A stretch of DNA of 64,000 bases from Phylloscopus collybita (taxonomy: Eukaryota > Chordata > Aves > Passeriformes > Phylloscopidae). The stretch's first letter is position 1. Each line of letters starts with the position of its first letter. The notes below the pieces were generated by a model. It saw nothing but the letters and a program-made list of their open reading frames with translations, did not search any database and was not told the DNA's origin. This document shows, piece after piece, positions 11,535 through 21,408 of this stretch. The position numbers and the translations under genes are program-made. The stretch is taken from contig JAJNNQ010000013.1 in the NCBI GenBank assembly GCA_027886175.1, forward strand, positions 4,793,501-4,857,500, read 5' to 3'.

Positions 11535-12105
11535 GCCCTCAAAAAAACCCCCCAAAACCCCCCAAAAAACAAAAAAAACCCCAAACAAACAAACAACACA
11601 AAAAACCCCAAAAAACCCAAAAAAACCCAAAACACACAAAAAACCAAAAACAAAAACAAAAAAACCCCACAAACAAAACAAAAAACAAACAAACAAAACC
11701 CCCAAAACAAAACAAAAACCAAAACCAACCCAACAAAACAAACAAAAAAAAATCCAAAAAAACCACACAAACAAACCCAAAAAACACCAAAAACAAAAAC
11801 CCAAACAAACAACCCCCCCCAAAAAAAAACCCAAAGCAAAATAAAACAAACAACACCCCCCCCAAAAAAAAACCAAAAAACCCAAATAAAAAAACCCACA
11901 CAAAAAACCCCAAAGCAAAACAAAACAAATAAAACCACCCCAAAAAAACAAAAACAAAAAACCAAAACAAAAAAACCCCAAACAAACAACAAAAAAAAAC
12001 CCCAAAACAAACCAAACAAGAACAACGACAACAATGACAACAAAAAAACACCAAAAACAAACAAACAAAAAACCGACCAAGCAAAAAAACCCCCACCAAA
12101 ACCCC
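11535..12105. repeat. A/C-only low-complexity tract (T/G on minus strand), about 570 bp
   Basis: The plus strand is built almost entirely of A and C in irregular units such as CCCCAAAAC, AAACAAAC and AAAAACCCC. Only a handful of G or T occur across some 570 bases. There are more than 20 runs of three or more C, the longest being eight C (11813-11820 and 11856-11863). The minus strand therefore has many G-runs separated by T, a pattern able to form G-quadruplexes. No fixed period is visible, so it is not a clean satellite. Minus-strand open frames of up to 207 codons in it are artefacts, made of F, G, V, L and C because T/G sequence rarely spells a stop. Confidence 0.9.
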
Positions 12106-13720
12106 AGTAAATTTGTTCAATCCTAAGCAAAACATTTCTCTCATACAAGTAATTTAGTAATTTTTCTACAGGTAAATATTCCTAATTCCCACGGCAGCAC
12201 CTAACCCCCCCCGAATTATCAGTGGGTGTTAAAAGTATTGTAATCTTATGTGTATCGGGTAGAATGCTGTATTTGGGGAGATATTTGGGGTTTTTAATCT
12301 TCCTCACTACAAGTCAGGAATTCAACACACTGTTAAATCAGTGAAGGAAAGACCAAAGTGGTCCCTGGGAGGGAGGCTGAGCTCCTCCTCACAAATCCTT
12401 CATCTTCCCAAGGAGCACCACTGAGGAGAGCCCCTGGGGAAACCTCCTCTCCCTGTGTCCAAAGGCTCATGGCTGCAGTTGGTCATTTTGTCTGTGTGAA
12501 ATGAATTAGCAACATTCAGAAAGAAAGGAAAAAAAAAAATCTCTTGAAGAATTTTGGAGTGATGCAATGTGCCAAAACTGATGTCCTCAGAGATCAAATG
12601 CTTTGGTGACTTAGAGCTACAGCACTGAGCCAGCATTAGCACAGGGGAAGATGATCATGAGGTAGATCAATTAGGAAGTGAAAAGACAGTCCTCAGCATG
12701 AGAGAATGACTCCTGAGCCTCTCTAGTTTACTTCTGTGAAGTAACCATCACCAAAGACTTCTACTAATACTATCTACAATTTTTAAAAATCTCTTTTTTT
12801 GTATATAAAAGTCTCCACATTTCGGATTCTCTGGTCATTTGTAGTCCATACTCACTTCAGCCACTAGATTACACAAGTGACAGCCTACACATTTTCGTAC
12901 AACTCCTTTTCCAATTTCTACCTGCAATGGATGCGAAAACAAGGTCCCAAAGCAAAAGTATACTCTAAGTATTTCTGTTCCAAGTGCAGCTAGTGAGGAA
13001 ACATACTGCAAAGAGATGCTCTTTTACAAGACAGCTTTGCATCAGATGATTCAGATAAATATTTCTGGATAATCATCCAAATAATAAGGCCTTGAACATT
13101 TCATGACTTGCTATTCCATTCCTGACCTCAGGATTGCAAGGGAGAGCAACAACAGCAAAAGGATGTGACCTTTTAATTGCATCCAGAAATCTGGAGTTTC
13201 CCTGCCCCATCTGCGTGGTCTGCAGACATTTGACAAATGGGGAGGAGAAGAAGCAGAATGAAAAGGAAGCACGTGTTGATCCATGTGCATACAGGGAAAA
13301 ATAGAGATTTTCCAGGGTAAATAAAGAAGTTTGCATTCAACTTTTTGTCAGAGTTGATGTTTAAATCTCTCACCTATATACTGAGTTCATCTTCCCAAGA
13401 ACTGAAGCAAATTCAGCAAAACGGAGTGAGATGTCTTTTGCTCTAAGAACCCACCAAGACTGCAGCCAGATTGTCACTGTCAGATTTTTATACACCTAAA
13501 ACTTGCACATGCATTTACCCACCCCCGAAACTCACTGTTAACCACAGAGGGAGAACAATGCAAAGGCAAATCTACACTACACTTGAAGAAACGAAAACAC
13601 AACAGCTGAGAATTTGTCAAATAAATTAAAAATCAGTATTTTCAACTTTTGAAAACGTTGATTATTGTGAAATATGACTGTGTTTCACATCCCACACGTT
13701 GACCTCAGGAACATTCAGCC
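12106..13720. other. Unique non-coding DNA
   Basis: No exon, RNA gene or known repeat was recognised. Short A runs (near 12530) and a patch TTTTTTTGTATATAAAAG near 12794-12811 are unremarkable in AT-rich DNA. Confidence 0.55.
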
Positions 13721-14100
13721 CTAATGGGTTTAGCTGCTCGAGAAGCCCCAGCTAAGCTCTCCAGTGGGTGTGCAGGATGTGTTCCCTGGGACTCCCCAGC
13801 AACTTCTTCCCTTGCACAACAGGGGCTGGGAGCAGTTTCAGTGCCATGGCCAAGGGAAATCCACACAGCACAGCCTAGAACAGCACAGCCAGGCCTGGTG
13901 TTGCCTCAAAAGCAGAGCAGCACTGATGCTGCTGCTGCTGAGCGGTGGGGCTGGGGGAAAGCATCGACCTTGCCCCTGTCACTCCTTGCTGACTGCAGAG
14001 AGAGACATCCCTGGGGTGAATCACACTCCTGGGGACCTTGCTCTCCCTCTCCAGAGGGCTGCTCCAATGGCCAAAGCTGAAGTCTGCCTCAATCCTGCCC
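13721..14100. other. GC-richer segment with overlapping chance frames
   Basis: An ATG frame of 118 codons (13724-14080) overlaps a 131-codon GTG-started frame in another phase (13764-14159). Neither shows a domain, signal peptide or membrane segment. A short CTG repeat of four units is at about 13928-13939. Elevated GC lowers stop frequency and explains both frames. Confidence 0.5.
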
Positions 14101-14116
14101 GTTTCCTGTTAAAATC

Positions 14117-14160
14117 TTGTGTATGTACATATGTATGTATAATATGCGTATATATTTAAT
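14117..14160. repeat. Degenerate TATG/TA-rich microsatellite
   Basis: An imperfect run of TATG and TA units (TGTATGTACATATGTATG and following bases). It is short and interrupted. Confidence 0.6.
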
Positions 14161-14654
14161 ATCAACTGCAGGGAAGACAGGGCAGTCTTTCAAACTTCCA
14201 GTATGTCAACATACTGTACAAACAGGAAGCAGCACTGCAGTAACAGGTCATTAAAAAGACTGCATACCAACCACGAACCAGGAGAGTCATCTAAAAAATA
14301 AAGAGAAAAAAAAAAAAAATCAGGTCTTGTTTACCATAGCTGGCATAGTTCTAGCCTAAATCTCACAGGTTTCACACCCCACAGAAGAGATATGTGTGTT
14401 TCAGGATATTACCCAAGTCAGCAGTGTTATAAATAATCACATATTTTCTTCCTGCATTTTTCCATAACATTCTCCTTAGCCCTTAACTGCATCTGCCCCT
14501 TTGCTCTCTCCTCAATAGAAACAAAAATCCTGCAAAGGGTGGGGAGAGATGATTAGAAAGTTAATCTCTCTCCTTTGGTAGGAGCCTCTCCATGGCAGAG
14601 GCCATCTGAAAGCAGAAATTTGTCTTTAAATTTGTCTTTCCTTTTTTTTTGCAG

Positions 14655-14784
14655 GCTTTAGTTCCTTCCCTCTCCCTGCCTTCTACCTCAAAATGAAATT
14701 ACAAGCGAAGTCAAGGCAGTTTAGTTTCTCAAGAAGCTGACAGGGAATAGCCAATAGTGGCTGCCAGATAGAGGGACTCCAATG
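14655..14784 (+). other. Possible non-coding or cryptic exon, 130 nt
   Basis: This is the best splice-site pair I found. A long pyrimidine tract ending CTTTTTTTTTTGCAG (14640-14654) is followed 130 nt later by ATG and a consensus GTGAGT donor (14785-14790). Exon length is typical. All three reading frames contain a stop inside it (for example TAG at once in frame two), so it cannot be an internal coding exon. It could belong to a long non-coding RNA or an untranslated region, or be a chance pseudo-exon. Nothing else nearby links to it. Confidence 0.15.
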
Positions 14785-15890
14785 GTGAGTAAAAATCAAA
14801 AAAGCTCTAACCCACCCAACCTCTTGTTCAGGACAAAAAGTACCTGTTATAAGATGGATCAAGCCCAGCATTTGCAGTATTGCTGTGATCACTCTCATCT
14901 AGAAAGGGCCCATATTAGTATTTTCCTATCCCCAAACCAGCTGAAGCTGGTATGTGCTAGAAACATCTGAATGGCAGCTCCATTTCTTTTTCATTTTTTT
15001 TAAAGTGAAATTAAACCCACTCTACTTCCCCCAAGTATTCACTGTTTTATAATCCAAGCTGTCCCAATACAGCAGTATCCACACAACCAGCTATGTTTTT
15101 TAACATCTGTTTTTCATTTTCTTAACAGGAAACCAACACAATTTCCATGACAAAGGAGGATTCTGGTGTTATACTCTCATTTATCTGTCATGTCTACACT
15201 TGGCAGCATTTGATCTTTATTCTCTAGACACTTAAGAAATAATCTAGGAATTACTGCTTCTTGACAATACAAACAAATAAGGCTATCTATAAATAAACCA
15301 CGGTGAGGATTGGGGGGAGGGTTGCTCTGCACCCACAGAGGGGCTGCCCCAGGGCCACTTCTCGTTTATTTTTTGGCCAGCACTGGGGATCAGGAGGTCA
15401 CCCTCCTTTCTGAGCCCTTTTGTGCAAGCCTGTGTTGGGGGAAGAGGGGGCTGCACACAAAGCACCTCTGAGGAAATTGCTTGACTTCTTTTCACCCTTT
15501 CTTGCCAGTCTGCCTGGCAGGGAGCTGGGTTTTGGTGGCACCAGGGAAGGTGATATCCCAGTTGGCAGCATGGCCCCTGCAGCCTCCTCCCTGTACCTGT
15601 GGCACTGGCAGGAAGGATTCACTTCTCAAGCGCTGCTCACGGGAGGCAGGAAAAGAGATTGCAGGAGATACTGAGCCCTAACACCACCCTGCCAATTCCA
15701 GCTTGAAAACCCAGGAAGTCTGATATTCTTTAAATAAATTGCAGGCACAAAAACATTGTTCAGTTTATGCTATACTCATGGAGAGCTTTTTTTTTGCTAG
15801 CACCCACCACATGCTGCCTAACTCTTTTTCTTTTTTGCCTTTTTTTTCCTTTCAAATTTCACCATTTGTAGCATCTCTCTCTCTGACTGT
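14785..15890. other. Unique non-coding DNA, partly GC-richer
   Basis: The 15300-15690 part is GC-richer and carries overlapping frames of 66-84 codons on both strands, none with a domain. The rest is AT-rich. No repeat family was recognised. Confidence 0.55.
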
Positions 15891-15903
15891 TCTTGTTTGC
15901 CTT

Positions 15904-15977
15904 GGGCCTGATCCAAACAGCTATGGGAGGAAACAGCCAGGATGCCTATTGACTTATATAAAAGTTGAATCAGGGCC
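15904..15977. repeat. Ancient amniote inverted-repeat-like element (candidate)
   Basis: The left arm GGGCCTGATCCAAA (15904-15917) pairs imperfectly with the right arm TTGAATCAGGGCC (15965-15977), 11 of 14 positions. CCTATTGACTTATA (15945-15958) lies between them. This resembles the old dispersed repeat in reptiles and birds that contains GGGCCTGATCCAAAGCCCAT, TTGACTTCAATGG and TTTGGATCAGGCCC. The assignment is from remembered motif similarity, and the copy is decayed. Confidence 0.45.
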
Positions 15978-16372
15978 ATGGACAGTAATGGATACAATCC
16001 AGAGGCTTTTTTGAAGGCTCTGAAATTAATATCAGTCCCTTGATATACATATTCTTAATATGACAGTTATGTTTTAAAAAGGACAAGCTTTATTTTTATC
16101 TCTCTTCTTTATACCTGAAAATGTTGCTCATTATACAAGTACACATTTGTAAAGAAACCTTCAGATTCCATCAAAAAGAACTTTTATAAGAAAAGAATTT
16201 TGAGACAGAAAATTAGGGACACTAGTTAAAATTGTTCCAGTTTAACATCTTCAATGTTAAATTATGAGATTGGCCCTTCAAATGCTTCATTACAGGTGGG
16301 ATATTCTTGGAAGCAAAGAGCACAAATCAAAGAATGTATGTTCTAAAGCCATTTGTAGGCAGATGCAATTAA
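15978..16372. other. AT-rich non-coding DNA
   Basis: Low-GC sequence dense in stops. No feature was recognised. Confidence 0.55.
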
Positions 16373-16378
16373 AATAAA

Positions 16379-17029
16379 ATGGCACATTGCCTACCTCCCT
16401 GTGGCATCCAGAGGCTGGAGGTGTCTCAGATTTCTCTACAGTTAATGAGAGTTAGGAGCCTCAGCAGAGAGGCTCAAGCAGCCTTTGAACCAGGAAACAC
16501 AACTGACATGAGCGTGTTCAGCATGCAGCTACGCCCAAGAGAAAATACAAAATGCGAGGCATTACCCCAGATCTTTACCCCTCACAGGGTTTTTTTGCCC
16601 ATCACTCCTTGCTGGAGCAAGGTTGTCCTTCCCTGTTTGAGCTCAGCAGCCTGGGATGTCCCTCCACAAAAGTCTTTGCCTTGTTTTTCAAAGATTCAAG
16701 GAAAGGTTAGCCTTTTTAGTGACACTTGGTACCACAAGCCAGGTTTACTGCAAGGGCTCAGTGGTGGGAGCATTACCCTGGAAGTGGGAACCTGGAATCT
16801 AACCCTCTGTCAGCCTGGGATTGCCCAAATATGTGGGACATCAAAAACGGGCCAGAGAGTTTATACACCCAAAAGAGCACTATCCAGACAGACTAATAGC
16901 TCTATTTTTACACACAAACTTATTTATACTCATTTTACTTCAGCTTATTTCCTAATTAAAAAACTGGCTATTTTTGTCCAAACAGACCTGCTTGAGCTTT
17001 GCCAAACCATAACAATAGAACTTTTTTAA
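16379..17029 (+). other. Longest ordinary ATG frame (216 codons), probably chance
   Basis: An ATG in good context (A at -3, G at +4) opens 216 codons, with an in-frame TAA nine bases upstream at 16370-16372. The product has no recognised domain, no clear signal peptide and no repeat structure. It is rich in S, L, P, C and T, and has a mildly hydrophobic segment around residues 187-200. A frame this long is uncommon but not impossible by chance in a window this size, especially as GC is locally raised. There is no upstream promoter, island or splice context to support it. It could be a retained exon or a lineage-specific orphan. Confidence 0.08.
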
Positions 17030-19760
17030 AGCAGAGATTTGAAGCCAGACATGATCTTACAAAAAATAAATACAAAAATGACAAGAAATCCCTAATTTTG
17101 TAAGCTCTCTAAAAATAGAGAAACAACAGCCTTCATCAAATCAAGCCATTAAAAAAAAATAAATTTCTGTTGGGTCAAGGAATTAACCTCACTCTTCAAG
17201 GATGAAAAAAGGAAAATCATCCAGATTTGCAGTAATATTTCAGTAAATAGAAAGAAAAAAAAAGTCTTATTTTTTCCTCTCTTTGTGGATGGTAATTACA
17301 TGAGCAACTCACTACATTTTCTGAGTAGTTCTTCTTCTGCTCAATATTCTAAATAAATGGCACATAGTTTGGCCTATAGACCTACATAGCAGAGATATCT
17401 GGAGAAAAAAAAATCCTTGTAAGCACACATATTAGAACTTGTGCCTTTATTAGTATGTCTGTCACGTTAAAAATAACACCCAAGCAAACAGCTGATACCT
17501 TGTGGGAAGAACAGCAGTGAAAATATAGAATAGGTTAGAACAGTATGGCCAACTAAAAAAAAAGGAGAAATAAATCTCTTTAACCACTATTGGTAGTTTC
17601 TTTGCATTTTTATGTATCCTTTTTATTAGTTAAAATAATATTAAGCAATATGAAATATGCCATGCAGGATGAATTAGGTAGAATAGGTGGGAAGTAACAG
17701 TACTTGAGAGGCAGTTTTCCATTTAAACTCTGTTACTTACAGGAAATATTATATCTTTAACTGTCCACATGGAAAATTTTAACAACACATGCAGTTTTAG
17801 GTGAATCCAAGTCAAGATATTTCAGCTGTAGAGAAGCAGCACTTAATTTGAGGTCAGTTCAGCAATAATTTGCTCATGACTGAGATGCTATAATGATTCA
17901 TGGAACGGTATAGATTGAATGTCTCTTTCTGTCACCTCCATGGGCTGGCTGGAGATTTCACCTCCAGTGACCTCCAGAGTCTTCCCTTTTGCTGAACCAT
18001 AAGTAGCTGAGAATGGAAATCTTATGGACATAGTATGTATGGGAAATGCAGGCCAGTTGTGAAGAGCAAGTGACTCTAGTGAGCACAGAAAGTAACTTCT
18101 GGTTAACACTCCTCAGTCTTCAAGCTTGGTTTCCCTTTTGTCAAACCTCACACATCTCAACCATTTTGCACATGACAAAATTGAATGAGTTTTCACCTAC
18201 AAATGAAATGATTGAATAACCTCACTCATTTAGAAATAAGTCTGTGCATATTTGCTACTCTTCCAACCCAAGCTGCACCTATTTCCTGTGGCCACTTCTG
18301 GGAGTCTGTGCAGAGTGCAGATGGGGACCTTGGTCTGGGAAAAACCAGTGGCACTCTACACCACTTTTTCTAACTTACAGCGGCCTTACAACCTTTATGT
18401 TTGTTGGCTCTGTGCAAGCACTGCTATTAGCATCAATCCTGCAGAGCACTGGTCCCTTAGGACCTCATGAGTGGGGGGTTCTGTTAGGGTCACCAGCAGA
18501 AAATGAAGCTAAAGGAAGCTATGCAATTGGTGCCTGCAGATCCCAGTACCTGTGCTTCTATATTGTAGATAAGTTTTACTGGATGTACTCTAATAATTTA
18601 GAATAAAAGCAGGCCCAGGGTATCATTCCACTACCCTGTCTCTGTCCACCACCAAAGCAAGTATTGCTTCTGTTGTTACAGGTGCACAGACAAGCACTCC
18701 CCACATGCACCTACAAATGCACCTTTGTGTGGGGGATGCAGGAACATACACACGTGAGTGTAGAAAACCAGCTCAACATGTGGCACTCAGACAGCCTTTC
18801 CTGCCACCTAACTCCAGCTATGAATGAATCATAACTCCAGCAAACTCTGCTTTCAGACTCATGGAAAATGTTGTTATTTTTGGCTTATGGCAAAGAAAAG
18901 CAGTGTGATAACAGAGTAGGTCCAGTGAGGTCCAAATTCATCTGCATTTTCATCTGTACCTGTGTTTTGAGGTCTCTCTAGGTTCTGATTACTCTCCTAA
19001 ATTCAAGACGCATATTTCATATTTACATTTGTTGTGTTTTATCACAGTGCAGATGTAAAGAACCCATTTAGGAGTCTATAGCTTATTGTATTGGATAATT
19101 ATTTTTGTATTTCATATACATCTATTGAGTATAGTGAGCTACAATTTGATTCTATAGCCTGTAAAAATATTCATCTGTCAGATTACAAATGCAGAAACTA
19201 ATATTTTTTTGGTTTTGTACCATCCTCCATCCGTACTCAAAGGAGGGAACTTCATCCTAAAAGTAAAATTACCCCAAGCTTTTCACTTTGTTGCCATAAG
19301 GACAAATTCCAACAATTAACAGAAATAGTTTTCTAATCTATCCCATCACTCATATTCCCAAAGCAACAGTGCTGCTATCCAGGGGAGAAGAGGCACCTAA
19401 AGGGCAGACAGCCTTAAAAAATGAGAAATCTCACTCACAAGGTCTTTGTCCATGATGATACTTGCTCTGAAACAAACTCACAAGAAACTCCAGTACAATC
19501 TTTTTGTTACTGAATTATATGCCACTTCCTCTTACAGCAGCCTAGCCAGACTGCACATTCAGAGCTGGCTCTCTTTGCTATCATTTTGCAAGTTCAAGAT
19601 ACTAAAGACAAAAAGCTTAGCAAGGAGAAAATTTAGATGCAAATACTCCAGAATCTGGGGAAATAAAACTATGAGATGAGTAGGTCATGACATGGGCTAG
19701 CACGGTGTCCTTGTTTGTCTCAGAATATCTTGTTTTTATAAATGTGCTTCCTCCTATTCC
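17030..19760. other. Unique non-coding DNA
   Basis: AT-rich sequence with short A runs near 17151 and 17258. A 120-codon frame at 18244-18606 and its overlapping 72-codon partner show no domain. No repeat or RNA gene was recognised. Confidence 0.55.
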
Positions 19761-19771
19761 TGACAAAAAAC

Positions 19772-19797
19772 AAAAAAAAAAAAAAAAAAAAAAAAAA
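19772..19797. repeat. Poly(A) tract, 26 nt
   Basis: A run of 26 A, preceded by six A and one C (19765-19771). No polyadenylation signal or retrocopy is recognised upstream. Confidence 0.93.
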
Positions 19798-21140
19798 GCC
19801 CTAAGACAAGCACTTGCAGCCATCTTTTTTTCCTTTCTTCATTACTACAAGCTAGCAGTGAAATGACTGGCTTAGGTCTCACCTGACCCAGGCCCAGACA
19901 TCAAAACTAGATATACTCCATCCTATCCCATGTCATATTACTGCTCTCACTCCCCCCTTCCTTCCAAAAAAAGGCTAATAATGTTTACAATGGATCTAGC
20001 CATCCTGTGAGCACCTAGGAGGGATGGCAATGAAGATTCAGACTAGGGGGATCCCTTGCTGAAGTCCCTTGTGAGGTTTCTGAGCCTCTTCAGACCCAGC
20101 CTCAGGAAGGAAGGCAGGGCATGTACATCTGAGAAGAGTCCCCTGGGAGGAGAGCAAAGCCTGTTACCCTTCTGGCAATAGAAACTGCCTTGCATTTTCA
20201 ACAGAACGTGCTCTAGATGCATTATGGTGTCTTAAACCTGTCCAGAGGGGCAGCAGAATATTTTCCTAATGCAATGCAGGAAAACCTTCCCGTTGTGAAG
20301 AGTTAGTCTAGTTTCATCTCAATTGTCTCTCTCTATTTGACTAGAGAACACAGGGCACCACTCAAGGGTAGGATAGCATGGCAGCTGAAAATTACCTTCT
20401 TTACATGCACTAACTTACAGGGAAGCATTTTTACTTCTGCTGTCAGCTGAAGACTGAATGATAGAAGCTGCTCTTCATCGAGACACAGTTTCTTCCCTAA
20501 CCCCATTGAATGCTGATGAACTACAAATGCAATAACTTCTACTGTGATGTATGATGCATTTAAGCAGCTCATATGAGGATGCAAAAATTCCTTAGTTTTA
20601 GACACCTGTCTGGTCTGAAGGTTGTGTCAGGAATAAAACTCACCTATGAGAATATAATAATTAACAGTGAGTAAGCATGAGACTTGAGGAGTAGAGGAGG
20701 AAAAACCAATTATCAATCATACCTTGCACCTTCTTCCATACCCACAGACCTATAGAAACCATACATCTTTGACACCCTTTGTCATCAAATCACATACACA
20801 TTTCCATGATTTCTACACCGTGGGCATTGCTACAGCAGGGCCATTAATTTCTCAGTTCTAAATCCCAGTCTGAGCGCCCACTTTTAAGAGCAAAAATCCA
20901 CAGACTACTGTCTGGGTGCACAGAGTCCGATGGTGCAATAATCTGATCAGCACTAACCATCCTGCTACATCCTTTATGCCATAGGTAATGAGGAAGATTT
21001 GTTATGGCCTCTGGCAAAGAAGAGTGCTTTGATGAATCAGCTCCAACAGAGGAGACACCGACTTTCAGTCTGAATGAGATATCCCTGCAGTCATGCTAAG
21101 GTTTGGGCATTTCTCCTATGGTTAGAAAAAAACAGTTCCA
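19798..21140. other. Unique non-coding DNA
   Basis: No exon, RNA gene or recognisable repeat. The open frames are below 95 codons and lack domains. Confidence 0.55.
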
Positions 21141-21144
21141 CACA

Positions 21145-21188
21145 TGGGCTCCATTCCTATAATAGTCAGTGGAATTTCAGTCTCCTTA
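21145..21188. repeat. Possible remnant of the amniote 'GTCAATGGGA' repeat
   Basis: GGGCTCCATTCCTAT followed by AGTCAGTGGAATTTCAGTCT resembles the dispersed CTCCCATTGAAGTCAATGGGA-type motif with several substitutions. The resemblance is weak. Confidence 0.2.
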
Positions 21189-21357
21189 ATCCAGAGATGA
21201 GTTTAGTTCCACAGAGTGCAAAAATAAATTTGCTCTGCCAGTGTTGAGCAGCATACCAGCCATCAAAAACATGGTTCCTATTAATGATTAAATAGGAAAC
21301 TTTACAGCTCACACTCCCAAATGTCTTTGTAGATCTTTTTGGCGTGACATTGAAGAA

Positions 21358-21359
<2 letters not shown>

Positions 21360-21406
<47 letters not shown>
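21360..21406. repeat. Poly(A) tract, 47 nt (longest homopolymer)
   Basis: An unbroken run of 47 A. The preceding 100 bases do not resemble a known transcript end or SINE, and no target-site duplication is evident, so a retrocopy origin is unproven. Length is probably variable between individuals and assemblies. Confidence 0.95.

Positions 21407-21408
<2 letters not shown>

Noticed and set aside
11499..12148. Minus-strand frames of 193-207 codons, three overlapping
   Set aside because: They are translations of T/G-only low-complexity DNA, giving F/G/V/L/C-rich products in all frames because stops are nearly impossible there. No real domain.
13724..14159. 118- and 131-codon frames in different phases
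   Set aside because: Neither has a domain, splice context or coding bias. Two phases being open at once argues for composition.
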